From contig JASKMD010000014.1 of the NCBI GenBank assembly GCA_030144725.1, positions 5,798,253 to 5,862,252 on the forward strand: 64,000 bases of DNA, in the 5' to 3' direction. The position numbers and the translations under genes are program-made. Source of the DNA: Haematococcus lacustris (taxonomy: Eukaryota; Chlorophyta; Chlorophyceae; Chlamydomonadales; Haematococcaceae). The notes beneath the pieces were generated by a model. It was not told the DNA's origin. It saw nothing but the letters and a program-made list of their open reading frames with translations, and searched no databases. This document shows, piece by piece, positions 34,220 through 44,510 of the stretch (the stretch's first letter is position 1; the number at the start of each line of letters is the position of its first letter).

Positions 34220-37200
34220 ATGTCACCGGACTTGGTGGATTTCTTGATCAAGAGTGGATGTAAGGTTCCTCTCTCTTGTGCACCGCTTGGTTCCCTGCTC
34301 CGCTTCTCCGGCCATGCTTGCGTAGCTGGCTCATCCCCGCATGGCAAGCTGCGTTTCCTGATGCCCGCCAAGGTGCAGGGTGATGTGCGGTGCAAGGTGC
34401 TCGTTGACACGGGTGCTACTGAGTCTTTCGTGGATGCTCATTTTGCTGACCAACTCAAGGCTCCCGTGCGTCACCAGGATACGGTGCGCATCCGTGTGGC
34501 AAATGGTCACAATGCAGTCATCTCTTCACAAGCATTACTAACCCTATGGCTCTACCCTGCCCCATGTGAGCCACTGTGGTTGATGAAGATGCCTGACCTA
34601 CTGTGTGGTGTGGATGTCATACTGGGTAATGACTGGCTGGACAGCCATAAAGCTGTGCTAGACTATGGAGCACGGAAGTGCACCATTGTCAGTGGCAAAA
34701 ACAAGCATGAGCTCACCGGAGAGGTGCTTGCAGCCATGCCGCCCATGCACGTTGAAGTGCCTAAGCTGACTGCTGCTGCCCTAGGTCAAGCGGAAGCTGA
34801 CCTGTTCTTGTCTGCCAATGAAGCTGAGGCCTTGCTGAGCCAAGGTGCCCGCGCCTTTGTCGCCTTGGTGCAATCTGTGCATGCGCCTGCCGTTGCGCAT
34901 GGTGCGGTGCTGGCTGCGCTCCAGGATACGGATGTGCCTTCCCATGTTGCTGTCAGGCTGCAAGCCTTGCTTGACAAGTATAGCTCTGTGTTTGCTGAGT
35001 TTACAGAGCTCCCACCTGACCGTGGTGTGGGACACAGCATCAAACTAAAACCTAATGAGCCTATACCACACAGCCGGCCATACAAGCTAAGTCCCATTGA
35101 GCAAGCGGAGCTAGCAAAGCGCATACCGGAGTACATTGCTAAAGGCTGGATTGAGCCTAGTGACTCTCCTTACTCCTCACCGCTGCTGTTTGTGGAAAAG
35201 AATGATGGCACACTACGCATGTGTGTAGATTTCAGGGCGCTCAACAAGATCACTGTGCGTGACAGGTTTCCGCTGCCGCTCATTGATGACCTATTTGACA
35301 AGTTGCAGGGATGCACTGTTTTCAGCAGCATGGATCTGCAGAGTGGCTACCATCAGATCCTGATCCCAGCTGAGGACGTGCCCAAGACCGCTTTCAGCAC
35401 CCCCACCGGACATTACCAATACAAGGTATTGTGTTTTGGCCTAACTAATGCACCTGCCACTTTTCAACGCGTCATGAACAACATCTTCCATGACCTGCTG
35501 GGCAAGTCTGTGTTGGTGTACTTGGATGACATACTCATCATGTCACGGTCCTTGGAGGAACACTTCATGCATCTAGAGCAGGTGCTACAACGGTTGCAAA
35601 TGCACAAATTGTTTGCACGCTTGTCAAAGTGCTCTTTTCTGCGGGCCATGCTGAAGTTTCTAGGTCACATAGTTGGCAAAGATGGCATTGCTGTGGACCC
35701 AGCCAAGGTTGAGGCCATCCACAGCTGGCCTGTACCTCAAACCCTGCTTGCTCTGCAAGGGTTCTTGGGGGCTGCAAACTATGTGCGTCGCTTCGTGTTA
35801 GGGTTCAGCATGCTGGCTGCGCCACTAACAGACCTGGTGGGCCTGAAAGCCAAGGATTTTGACTGGCACGCCTGGACCCCTGAGACCTTAGCTGCATTCC
35901 AAGCATTGAAGCATGCTATTGCCCAAGTACCCATGCTTAAGCTAGCTGATCACACGCGCCCATTTGAAGTGTGCTGCGATGCATCCTTGCTGGGTGTGGG
36001 GGCGGTGTTGCTGCAAGATGACCACCCGGTGGCATACATGAGCAGGAAGTTTTCTGCGGCAGAGTGCAACTACACCACTGGAGAGCAGGAGCTGCTGGCA
36101 CTTGTGACGGCATGCAAAGTATGGCGCTGCTATCTTGAAGGTGTGTCATTTGTCTTGGTTACTGACCACATGCCTTTAACCTACCTCCAAACCCAAAAGG
36201 TGCTATCACGGCGTCAGGCCAGGTGGATGGAGTACATGGCCAGGTTTAGTTTTGAGATCAGATACAAGCCAGGTGTTGGCAACCCTGCAGACCCACTCAG
36301 CAGGTATCCTGTCCTCGCATTGACCGTGTGGCTCCTGGCCATCACACGTGCTCAGGCTCGCGGTGTGACACCAAAGCACACTGCCAAGCCTGATGCTGAT
36401 CCTGTGACAGCGATGCATGCGCCTCCCATGCCACCTTATGCTGATCATGTGATGACAGTGCCGGCAGCACACGTGCCTCCTCCTTATGATGAGGCTGCTG
36501 ATTTGCTGCCACATGGTGATGCTAGCACTAGCTCCAGCTCAGACTCTGACTCGGATGTCAAGATGACTTGCAATATTGAGCCGCCACTCTTTCATCACAA
36601 CACTGTGGCAGACCAACTACGGGCTGGGTATGAAGATGATCCCATGTTTAGAGATCCTGCACAAACTGCTGTTATGAAGCACACAGATGAGGGTTTGTGG
36701 AAGATGGCTGACACTGATGTCTATGTGGTGCCCAACGTGATGGCTCTGCGTGAGCACATCTTGCATGAAGTGCACGATGCCGCTTATAGCGGCCATTCAG
36801 GTATCACAAAGACTCTGCAACGGCTGCGGGCTGTATTTTGGTGGAGCACCATGAGAGAGGATGTGCGCCACTACGTGGCAAACTGCGATGCCTGTCAGCA
36901 CAACAAGGCTGCCACCCAGAAGCCAGGTGGGCTGCTACAACCCCTGTCCGTGCCTGGTTGGAGGTGGGAGAGCATAAGCATGGATCTGATTGTCAAACTG
37001 CCCAAGAGCCATGAGGGTTATGATAGCATCTGCGTCTTTGTTGACCGACTCTCAAAGATGGTGCACTTTGCTCCTTGCAATGAATCAATGGATGCCATGG
37101 GGTTTGCCAAACTGTTCATCAAGCACATCTTCCGGCTGCATGGCCTGCCACGTGAAGTGATCACTGACCGTGGTGCCCACTTTCACAACCTCTTCTGGGA

Positions 37201-38023
37201 GGGTGTGTGTGAGCAGCTCCAGATCAAGCGGTGCTTATCAACTGCTTACCACCCACAGTCAGATGGGCAGACTGAGCGCTACAACAGGGTGCTTGAGGAG
37301 ATGTTGCGTCACTATGTGGGGCCTACACAGAATGACTGGCCTGACCACCTGCCTTGTGCTGAGTTTGCCGTGAACAACAGTTGGCAGGAGTCAATCCAGA
37401 ACACTCCTTTCTTTGTCAACTTCGGGCAGTCACCGGTGACACCCGTGTTGCTGGACCTGCCAGCTGGGCGGGTACCTTCTGCCCAAGCTTTTACCAAAGT
37501 ATGGCAAGTGAGTGTGGCAAATGCACGCACAAGCATGGCGCGTGCACAAGAACGCATGGCTAGATATGCCAATGCACGCCGGCGCCCAGTGCGGTATGTG
37601 GTGGGGCAGCAAGTCTTGCTATCCACACGCAACCTGGCATTGAAGGCTGGTGCGGCGCGTAAGCTGCTGCCTAGGTACATTGGCCCGTTGTTGGTCTCAG
37701 CCTTGGTGGGGCCAGTGGCTGTCAAGCTGGTGTTGCCCGCATGCATGAACCGGGTGCACCCAGTGTTTCACGTGTCCTTGCTGAAGCCGTACAAAGGCGA
37801 TGTTCCACACCTGCCCCCTCCCCTTCAGTGGTTGGATGACAGGCCGGTGTATGAAGTGGAGCAGGTGTTGTCGCACAGACAAGTGCGCAACGGAAGAGCT
37901 GGGGCCTACCTACTCAAGTGGAAGGGCTACGGCGTGGAGCACAACACATGGGAGCCACGCAAGAACATGACTGGGTGTGCAGAGCTATTACAGGTGTACA
38001 ATGTTGCTCACAACCTTAAGTAA
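34220..38023 (+). CDS. C Pol polyprotein, intact
   Basis: 1267 aa from the Met at 34220; the true start is probably upstream, by read-through of the Gag UAG in the same frame. Domains: protease DTGATES near residue 66; RT with FSSMDLQSGYHQI and YLDDILI near 433; RNase H with [12 protein letters not shown] near 583; integrase zinc finger, His pair near 850 and C..C near 890; catalytic triad Asp in SMDLIV, Asp in TDRG, Glu in QTERYN, the last two with exactly 35 residues between them; chromodomain near 1200-1255 (YEVEQVL, LKWKGY, NTWEP). All key residues are present. It makes protease, reverse transcriptase and integrase for retrotransposition. Confidence 0.96.
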   Translation: MSPDLVDFLIKSGCKVPLSCAPLGSLLRFSGHACVAGSSPHGKLRFLMPAKVQGDVRCKVLVDTGATESFVDAHFADQLKAPVRHQDTVRIRVANGHNAVISSQALLTLWLYPAPCEPLWLMKMPDLLCGVDVILGNDWLDSHKAVLDYGARKCTIVSGKNKHELTGEVLAAMPPMHVEVPKLTAAALGQAEADLFLSANEAEALLSQGARAFVALVQSVHAPAVAHGAVLAALQDTDVPSHVAVRLQALLDKYSSVFAEFTELPPDRGVGHSIKLKPNEPIPHSRPYKLSPIEQAELAKRIPEYIAKGWIEPSDSPYSSPLLFVEKNDGTLRMCVDFRALNKITVRDRFPLPLIDDLFDKLQGCTVFSSMDLQSGYHQILIPAEDVPKTAFSTPTGHYQYKVLCFGLTNAPATFQRVMNNIFHDLLGKSVLVYLDDILIMSRSLEEHFMHLEQVLQRLQMHKLFARLSKCSFLRAMLKFLGHIVGKDGIAVDPAKVEAIHSWPVPQTLLALQGFLGAANYVRRFVLGFSMLAAPLTDLVGLKAKDFDWHAWTPETLAAFQALKHAIAQVPMLKLADHTRPFEVCCDASLLGVGAVLLQDDHPVAYMSRKFSAAECNYTTGEQELLALVTACKVWRCYLEGVSFVLVTDHMPLTYLQTQKVLSRRQARWMEYMARFSFEIRYKPGVGNPADPLSRYPVLALTVWLLAITRAQARGVTPKHTAKPDADPVTAMHAPPMPPYADHVMTVPAAHVPPPYDEAADLLPHGDASTSSSSDSDSDVKMTCNIEPPLFHHNTVADQLRAGYEDDPMFRDPAQTAVMKHTDEGLWKMADTDVYVVPNVMALREHILHEVHDAAYSGHSGITKTLQRLRAVFWWSTMREDVRHYVANCDACQHNKAATQKPGGLLQPLSVPGWRWESISMDLIVKLPKSHEGYDSICVFVDRLSKMVHFAPCNESMDAMGFAKLFIKHIFRLHGLPREVITDRGAHFHNLFWEGVCEQLQIKRCLSTAYHPQSDGQTERYNRVLEEMLRHYVGPTQNDWPDHLPCAEFAVNNSWQESIQNTPFFVNFGQSPVTPVLLDLPAGRVPSAQAFTKVWQVSVANARTSMARAQERMARYANARRRPVRYVVGQQVLLSTRNLALKAGAARKLLPRYIGPLLVSALVGPVAVKLVLPACMNRVHPVFHVSLLKPYKGDVPHLPPPLQWLDDRPVYEVEQVLSHRQVRNGRAGAYLLKWKGYGVEHNTWEPRKNMTGCAELLQVYNVAHNLK

Positions 38024-38166
38024 GTGCATGGGTGTGTGGGTGCCTAGGATTGTGAATGCAAGGCCGCGGTGTAATCCGTAGGCTGTGTCTAGCGGCTGAC
38101 GGTCGTCAGTCCGCGAGTTGCCGGAAGGTGGCGGAGAGGGGAAGCTGCCTTGTAGGAAGGGAGGAA

Positions 38167-38340
38167 TGTTACAATTGTAGGGCGCATGCAAGTGTGACGT
38201 TGGCCAAGAGATACCTGAACCCTGTAATGGGAACGGTGGGCTCAGAACCCAACGAGCTACCCCGCTCTAAGCTCGTGTACTTGGTATCTAGCCTAGGTCT
38301 AACCTGTGGGGTGCGTGGCTGAGAACTCCCGCACGTTACA
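38167..38340 (+). repeat. 3' LTR of C
   Basis: 174 bp, identical to the 5' LTR; preceded by the purine tract AGGAAGGGAGGAA. Confidence 0.95.
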
Positions 38341-39376
38341 TGATTTTCATGCATTGTTTTTGATAGGTAATGTCTCTTATGCGGGCCTGACATGGTTATG
38401 TGTTTTTTGCTGCAGGATGCCATCCAAAGGTACCAGTGCCCAGCCCAGCCCAGCCCAGCCTGATTTGGTGCCATGGGGCATAGGCAGCAAGGCAAGGTGC
38501 TTAGCAGTCCCGTAGTGAGTGTTAGCTATAGCAAGGAGGTGCAGCCAGTCCTTGCTTGTTGTGCACATAGCATAGGTGGTGTGTGAGGCATAAGTCATTG
38601 TGTTGTGGTGGTGGTGGTGTGTTGTTGAGGTGTTGTTGTGTTGTGTGGTGTTGCCACCTTCTTACATCAATGCATGTGCTTGGCATCAGCGATACATGTC
38701 TTCTGTAGTGGTGTTGCAAGGCGTTTAAGCATCGATATATGTATTGCTGTATTGGTTTTGCGTGACATGCGCCTGCTAAAGTTGAGGGAGAAGGTTGAGG
38801 CACCACGGCACATGTAACACTGAAAGCCAGAGCCATCCCGAGCCATCCCGACAACATAGTGCCAAGTGATGATGAAGCGCTGTCGTGATGCAGCTTGTAT
38901 TTGCTCAGAGTCATGCCGGGACGTAAATGAGGTAAGGGATGCCAGCTGGCTGACTTGTGCGCATATTCACGAATTATATGCTCCATGCACTGACATGCAA
39001 GCAGGCGTACTGCACTTGTGCCGTTGGCTTACGGCGTGCGTAGAAGGATTGCCGGCCTCGTCTTATGATGTGCGTGAGTCTTTTAGGAGCGGAAGGCACA
39101 GGTCAGGTTTGGGCGGGCGCCGATCTGAGCTAGTGTTTTGCGGCTGGTGGGTGTCACGAGCTACACGGAGATTCGCGCCCCAGACCGTCTCACATTTGCG
39201 GGGCCAATGGCGGGGGTGACCTGCTGTACACTAAATACTATGAACGGGCGGTCTCACACAGTCAGTGTAACCCGCCGTTCAGATTCACATCCCAACACAA
39301 TTGATTTTGCAGCTATGTGGTGCGCGCACCTAGGGTCTATTACAACTCTGTATACGTCCTCCGGAGAGAATAACTA

Positions 39377-39491
39377 AAGCAGTCGCCTGAGCTTCGTGCA
39401 TTGCTGGCCACTGTCGCCTTTGAAGGGCTCCAGTACACAGTGAGCATCAGGCGATGGTACGTGCCTTCCCACAAGCGCAACGGAGCCAGGT
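39377..39491 (+). other. Possible orphan exon
   Basis: An open stretch ELRALLATVAFEGLQYTVSI, then RRWYVPSHKRNGA, ends at a good donor (CCAG|GTAGGT). It looks like real protein but I do not recognise it, and no partner exon was found. Confidence 0.3.
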
Positions 39492-39544
39492 AGGTGTGAT
39501 GATGTCACGGGCGAGTGATCAATCAATTCTCCCGGTAAGTGGCT

Positions 39545-39862
39545 GCGGTCCACAGTTGCTAGCGCAGCCAGCGGGAGAGCAGGAGTGGCTGCGGGGGTAG
39601 CGGCCCGCGGGCGCGCTTGAGCAGAGGAGCCGGCTTCTGCCTGATCAGTGCCCTCGGGCACTGAAGGAGTAGTGCCCGCGGGCACTGACGCTCGGGTGCC
39701 CGCAGGCACTGTGGGAGTGGTGCCCGCAAGCACCGGTGCCACGATCACTGCGTCCAGCAGGCCAGCGAGGGCGAGTGCGTTCTTGCACTCCCAACTCCAC
39801 TTCGAATAGTTGTGCCCCATCAGAGTCTCCACGTCCGCCGCAGCGGCGCGTACTGAAATCAT
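39545..39862 (-). pseudogene. Copia gag N-terminal fragment in the left arm
   Basis: Starts MISVRAAAADVETLMGHNYS and matches the first 106 residues of element D Gag, with the repeated V(L)PAG/EGT segment. It then runs into flanking DNA. Confidence 0.85.
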
Positions 39863-39920
39863 CTTGTGGCTCTTCCTCGGTTAGAAGCCACTTGCACTGG
39901 CAATGGGTGGGCCCATAACC

Positions 39921-40160
39921 TGCGCGAGGGCACGACCGTGCCGTGTTACAAGTGTAAAGAGAAGAACAATTATATGCACATGATGAGCGACTAGGCTGTA
40001 ACTATGTGCATAGCAATGCGGAACAACACCATACCTGCGCGAGGGCACGACCGTGCCGTCGTGCCTCACGCAGGAGTCTGCTTAAGTCCTACCGGTCACA
40101 CAAACACACACTACCCGGTGACGAAGAGTCGCCTCAATGGCTTGACTGTATACTCTAACA
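39921..40160 (-). repeat. Copia LTR in the left arm
   Basis: 240 bp, inverse of 45352-45591, followed on its outer side by CCCATGGGGG. No second LTR in this copy. Confidence 0.9.
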
Positions 40161-40296
40161 CCCATGGGGGTAGCCACCGTCACCCCCCACAGGGTAGGTT
40201 GCGCCAACCGACCAACCGCTGCCCGCCCAGCTGCTCCTGCGAACGCGGTCTGCGCTGCAACCCACGTATCAAATCTAACCTCCGTGCTCCGCAGCC

Positions 40297-40890
40297 ATGC
40301 TTTTCACGGGCATATTGTGCCTGCTCGCTGGCCTGGCAGCAGCATCGACAGCCGCAGTGACTACCATTGTTGCAGCATTAACGGAAGCAGCGCAAGCGGA
40401 TGCAGCACCAGCCTCAGGAGCTGGGTCAGCGCACGATGCAGCTGTAACCCACAGCGAGCTCGTCCCCCTAACAGCTATGGCATATACAAGAAGCGGCGCC
40501 ATATCCAGAGTTTGCACACCGCTGTTTGCACACCGCTCCGCCAAAATCCATGTGTTTAGCAGCACTGGAGTGAAGAAAGGCTGCAACGATTTGACAGCGT
40601 CTGGGTTGAATCTCAGCCAGATCCTAACAGATGTGGAGATCCTGTATCCTTCCCTCTACAAGCTCATCAGCATGCTGGCAGACACGGATGCAGCCATGCG
40701 TGGTGCTGCAGCCCAATCATTGATGCGTACAGGCAGCATGTGCAGTGGTGATTTGTCTGCCATGGGAGCTAGGTGCATACTTCGCAAGCAGAAGGGTAAC
40801 AAGGTAGCCAGCAAGTCAGCAAGGCAGGCGCCCAGTGCTGTAGTCACCATCAGTTCATTGCCACGTCGCAATGATGGCAGCAAGAGGTGA
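40297..40890 (+). CDS. Unrecognised ORF with hydrophobic N-terminus
   Basis: 197 codons starting MLFTGILCLLAGLAAASTAA, which looks like a signal peptide or membrane anchor, then an Ala-rich part and LSQILTDVEILYPSLYKLIS. The first 132 codons lie in the inverted repeat and occur again at 45215-44820 (minus), with a different end there. The basic C-terminus (RKQKGNKVASKSARQ) is outside the repeat. No domain recognised; it may belong to an unknown mobile element or host gene. Confidence 0.35.
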   Translation: MLFTGILCLLAGLAAASTAAVTTIVAALTEAAQADAAPASGAGSAHDAAVTHSELVPLTAMAYTRSGAISRVCTPLFAHRSAKIHVFSSTGVKKGCNDLTASGLNLSQILTDVEILYPSLYKLISMLADTDAAMRGAAAQSLMRTGSMCSGDLSAMGARCILRKQKGNKVASKSARQAPSAVVTISSLPRRNDGSKR

Positions 40891-40944
40891 CAATCAGCAG
40901 ACCTGCATTCCCAGTAGCAGCAGGCAGCAAGCGTCGCAGCTGCC

Positions 40945-41410
40945 TGGCTTCACTGCCACCTCCCAGCTGTTTGGCAGCCCCCATGCACCAGCACCGCACT
41001 CGACAGGCATCGCTGCCACCTTACAGCTTTTTGGCAGCCCCCCTGCAATCCCACAGCAGCAACCAGGCACCACTGCCACGTCACAGCTTTTTGGCAGCCC
41101 GCATGCGCCAGCACCGCAGCTGCCTGGCACTCCTGCCACCTCACAGCTGTTTGGCAGCCCTCAAGAGCCAGCACAACATCTGACAGGCGTCGCTGCCACC
41201 TTACAGCTGTTTGGCAGCCCCCCCTTGCTCCCACAACGGCAGTTAGGCACCACTGCTACGTCACAACTGTTTGGCAGCCCACATGCGCCAGCACCGCAAC
41301 TGCCTGGCACCACTGCCACCTTACTGCTGTTTGGCAGCACCCCCCTGCTCCCACAGCGGCAGCCAGGCACCACTGCCACGTCACAACTGTTTGGCAGCCC
41401 ACATGCGCAA
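40945..41410 (+). repeat. 60-bp coding minisatellite, eight units (SQLFGSP repeats)
   Basis: TTTGGCAGC recurs every 60 bases (around 40971, 41031 and so on to 41391). In frame +2 (40871-41491, 206 aa) it encodes 20-residue repeats of the type TATSQLFGSPHAPAPQLPG. Alternating variants give a 120-bp higher-order unit. The frame stays open through all units, so selection on coding is possible but not shown. Confidence 0.85.
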
Positions 41411-41491
41411 TGTGTCTTGATGGCTTGGATGACATGCACGTCAGCAACAGCATCGAGAGTGCCAGACTGTAGTGGACAAACATGCAGCTAG

Positions 41492-43300
41492 GAGCAGCAG
41501 CTGGGAGGCGCTTGGAGCGACAGCCAGGACTTCAGGTGAGTGCACGTGCTGTTAGGGTGTCAGCCCAGCCTGCCAAACTCTGGTCATGCATGTTCTGCCG
41601 TGGCTTGGTGGTTGCTAACATGTCATGCATGTCCTTATTCATCTGCTTGCTGGCTGATGTTTGCTTGCAGTTGTCCATAGCTGGGGCATGACAAGAGTAG
41701 CATGGCTTGGTGTTTGCAAGCAAGGCGGGTAGCGGCGTAGAGCAGCAATCAACAAGGAGCCAGCAAGGACCGTACCCTCCCCGTACCCCGTACCCTCCCC
41801 CATCCCACCACCACCACTTCCAAGTCTGCCACCCACCTACCCTCCTCCCCTCTCCTCTCCCACAGCACCTAGCCGCCTATGGAGTAGCAGCCTGGAGCTG
41901 GTAGCATAGAGCAGACAGCATGGAGCGGGCAGCATGGAGCGGGTGCTGCTGCCAGTGGTGATGGTGCTGCTGCTAGTGCTGCTGCTGTTGTTGCTGCTGC
42001 TGCTTGAGCTGCTGAGCAGCCTAGTAGTAGCAACCAACCCAGTTTGGGGACGTGGGGCAGGGGCAGCAAGTCACCTACTACCCCCCCTCCCCTCACCCTC
42101 ACCCCACGGCACACGCTGCAGCCCCTTCCCTACCCCACCCAGCAGCCCTTGGCGTACCAGCTTGGAGCAACAGGGATAGGTGCGCCTAGCAACAAGCTCT
42201 GCTGCTTATGGAGCATGGCCGGCTGCTTGTCTGGCTGCGGCACATGATTGTGTGTGCAAGGGGGCATGCGGTGAGCCTGAGCCGCATGGTGAGGCTGAGT
42301 CAGGGCAGCTGCAGCAGTCATTGCAATTAGGGCGGTTGTTCAAGATCAAACAACACATGCAGCAGTACCAAGACATGTTAATCAAGGCTGAGGGCATGCA
42401 CATGAGCTAGGAGGGCAGGGGCATGTGCACAACTTACCACTTGTAACACCCTTGTAATCCCTTGTAACGTGGTGGCCATGTAATGCTATCCAACCAACCG
42501 CTTATGTAATTCCTCACCATTGAGAGCTGACCTAACTTGACTTCCAGAGTCACCTGGTCCCAACGTATGCATACCATGCATGCAACCCAGTCGAAATAGC
42601 CAAGCCAAATAGGAAGGGCCGCGCCGAAGCCTAGACTTTCCAGCCTAAACACTGCTAGCAACGCCCTGCCTCCTAGCCAACACAACTGTTGTGGTACACT
42701 TTGATGTAAGCCAACACAGTTGGTGTGGTACATTGTGATGTCAGCCTGTGTCAGACTGTGGCACACTGTGACACCACCCCGCCATACCTCTAGCTCATTA
42801 CCTACATACACACAGCACCTACATACCTCGGGTACCATGTTTGCAGCATTAGCGGATCACCGCGTGGTGGTGTTGTCCATACAAGGGGCATGTGGCGCAC
42901 CACACCCTAGCATGTGGCTGGTTCTGGTGAGCCTCCACTATAGGTACCATCCGTGGTGCAGCTAGCTGTGACACATTGGGTGTGGATCACTGCCAGGCCT
43001 GCAATTGCTAAGCATGACCGTGATGCATACATGCAAAGGGGGTATGTAGCAGGTGGCTACCACGTTTGCAGCATTAGCGCATCACCGCGTGGTGGTGTTG
43101 TCCATACAAGGTATCATGTATGACGAGGATACACGGCTAATGACAACCACACTTTTCTTCATTACATCTTGACCATTCACAACTGACAAATCACGTTGTG
43201 TGGCATGGAACTGAACGGAAGCTCAGGACAGCCTTTTGAAAGCTTTTGTACCATGCAACATTCTTCTCAGATGGGCTCAAAGTTGCTGTTGATTGATAAT
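41492..43300. other. Spacer without a supported gene
   Basis: Contains runs of CTG/CAG (41940-42020), several TGTAA motifs (42443-42480) and two similar blocks, GCAGCATTAGCG then ATCACCGCGTGGTGGTGTTG, at 42843-42885 and 43069-43105. No convincing exon. Confidence 0.5.
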
Positions 43301-43309
43301 ACAAGACTG

Positions 43310-43850
43310 CACTGCCACACATCTACAACCTGCTGCTGCTGTCCATGCACTGCTCATGCATTACAGCCTGCTGCTCTTGCTGCTGCTCATGCACCGCAAC
43401 ACACCTACAACCTGCTGCTGCCCATGCACTGCTGCTCATGCACTACAGCCTGCTGCTGTTGCTGCTCATGCACTAAAACACATGCACTGCAGCCTGTTGC
43501 GGCTGCTCATGCACTGCAGCACACCTGCAGCCTGCTGCTACCTGCACTGCTACACACCTACAGCCTGCTGCTGCTGCTGCACATGCACTGCTGCTCATGC
43601 ATTACAGCCTGCTGCTGCAGCTGTTCATGCACTGCAGTACATGCACAACGGCCCGCTGCTGCTGCTCATGCACTGCAACACACCTTCAACCTGCACTGCT
43701 ACACACCTACAGCCTGCTGCTGCTGCCCATACACTGCTGCTGTTGTCCTTGCACAGCTGCTCATGCGCTGTAACACATGCACTGCAGCCTGCTGCTGCTG
43801 CTCATGCACCGCAGCACACCTGCAGCCTGCACCTGCAGCCTGCACTGCCA
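43310..43850. repeat. Degenerate CTGCTGCTCATGCACTGCA minisatellite
   Basis: Imperfect units of CTGCTGCTCATGCACTGCA and ACACACCTACAGCCTG repeat through this interval. Confidence 0.8.
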
Positions 43851-43860
43851 CACATGAACA

Positions 43861-44510
43861 GGCAGGGCAGGGCAGGGCAGGGCAGGGCAGGGCAGGGCAG
43901 GGCAGGGCAGGGCAGGGCAGGGCAGGGCAGGGCAGGGCAGGGTGGGGCAGGGCAGGGCAGGGGGCAGGGCAGGGGGCAGGGCAGGGGGCAGGGCAGGGGG
44001 CCTGGATGGGGTGGGGCAGGGCTTGGATGGGGTGGGGCAGGGCTGGGATGGGGTGGGGCAGGGCTGGGAGGGGGTGGGGTGGGGCAGGGCTGGGAGGGGG
44101 TGGGGTGGGGCAGGGCTGGGAGGGAGGGGAGGGGCAACGCAAGGCTGGGATTGGGTGGGGCAGTGCTGGGATTGGGTGGGGCAGGGCTGGGATTGGGTGG
44201 GGCAGGGCTGGGAGGGGGTGGGGTGGGGCTGGGCAGGGAGGGGGCAGGGCTGGGAGGGGGTAGGGCAGGGCTGGGAGGGGGTGGGGCAGGGCTGGGCAGG
44301 GAGGGGAGGGGCAACGCAAGGCTGGGAGGGGGTGGGGCAGGGCTGGGCAGGGAGGGGCAGGGCTGGGAGGAGGTGGAGCAGGGCTGGGCAGGGAGGGGAG
44401 GGGCAACGCAAGGCTGGGATTGGGTGGGGCAGGGCTGGGATTGGATGGGGCAGGGCTGGGAGGGGGTGGGGCAGGGCTGGGCTGCGGCGGTGAGGGGTGG
44501 GGCTGGGCGG
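43861..44510. repeat. (GGGCA)n array and related G-rich minisatellite
   Basis: About 24 GGGCA pentamers (43861-43990) pass into 20- to 25-bp units of the type GGGCTGGGAGGGGGTGGGGC. Strong strand bias: the minus strand is C/T-rich. Confidence 0.95.

Larger units (their letters stand above)
32582..38340 (+). mobile_element. C: intact Ty3 chromovirus, duplication TGATT
   Basis: 174-bp LTRs (32582-32755, 38167-38340) appear identical and are flanked by perfect TGATT (32577-32581, 38341-38345). Gag and Pol are both open apart from the UAG between them. The region after the 5' LTR reads TTGCTTCCCGACCG where B has TTGGTTCCCGACCG. This is the best candidate for a recently active or still active element in the window. 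Confidence 0.95.
31988..39221 (+). mobile_element. N: M-family DNA transposon split by chromovirus C, duplication TGCT
   Basis: It begins GGTCACCCCCGCCATTGG followed by CCCCGCAA and ends with the inverse; TGCT flanks both ends (31984-31987 and 39222-39225). The first 18 bases are the M1-M3 end, the next 8 differ, so N is a subfamily. Without C (32582-38340) and one TGATT, N is about 1.47 kb. It has no transposase domain I can see; 38500-38680 is GTT/GGT-rich. Confidence 0.9.
39545..40692 (-). repeat. Left arm of 1,148-bp inverted repeat
   Basis: Inverse of 44820-45967, same length, with one difference seen (ACACGG against ACATGG near the inner end). It contains a copia LTR (39921-40160), its primer site, the first codons of copia gag on the minus strand, and host flank. 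Outside the outer end it continues as AGCCACTTACCGGG, the sequence found right of element D, so the remaining part of the copia element was deleted in this copy. Confidence 0.9.

Noticed and set aside
39374..39862. Single 162-aa minus-strand protein
   Set aside because: Only the first 106 codons are copia Gag; the rest is flanking DNA read through the deletion joint.
40945..41410. CRISPR-like periodic repeat
   Set aside because: Units are contiguous 60-bp tandem copies without unique spacers, in a eukaryotic context.
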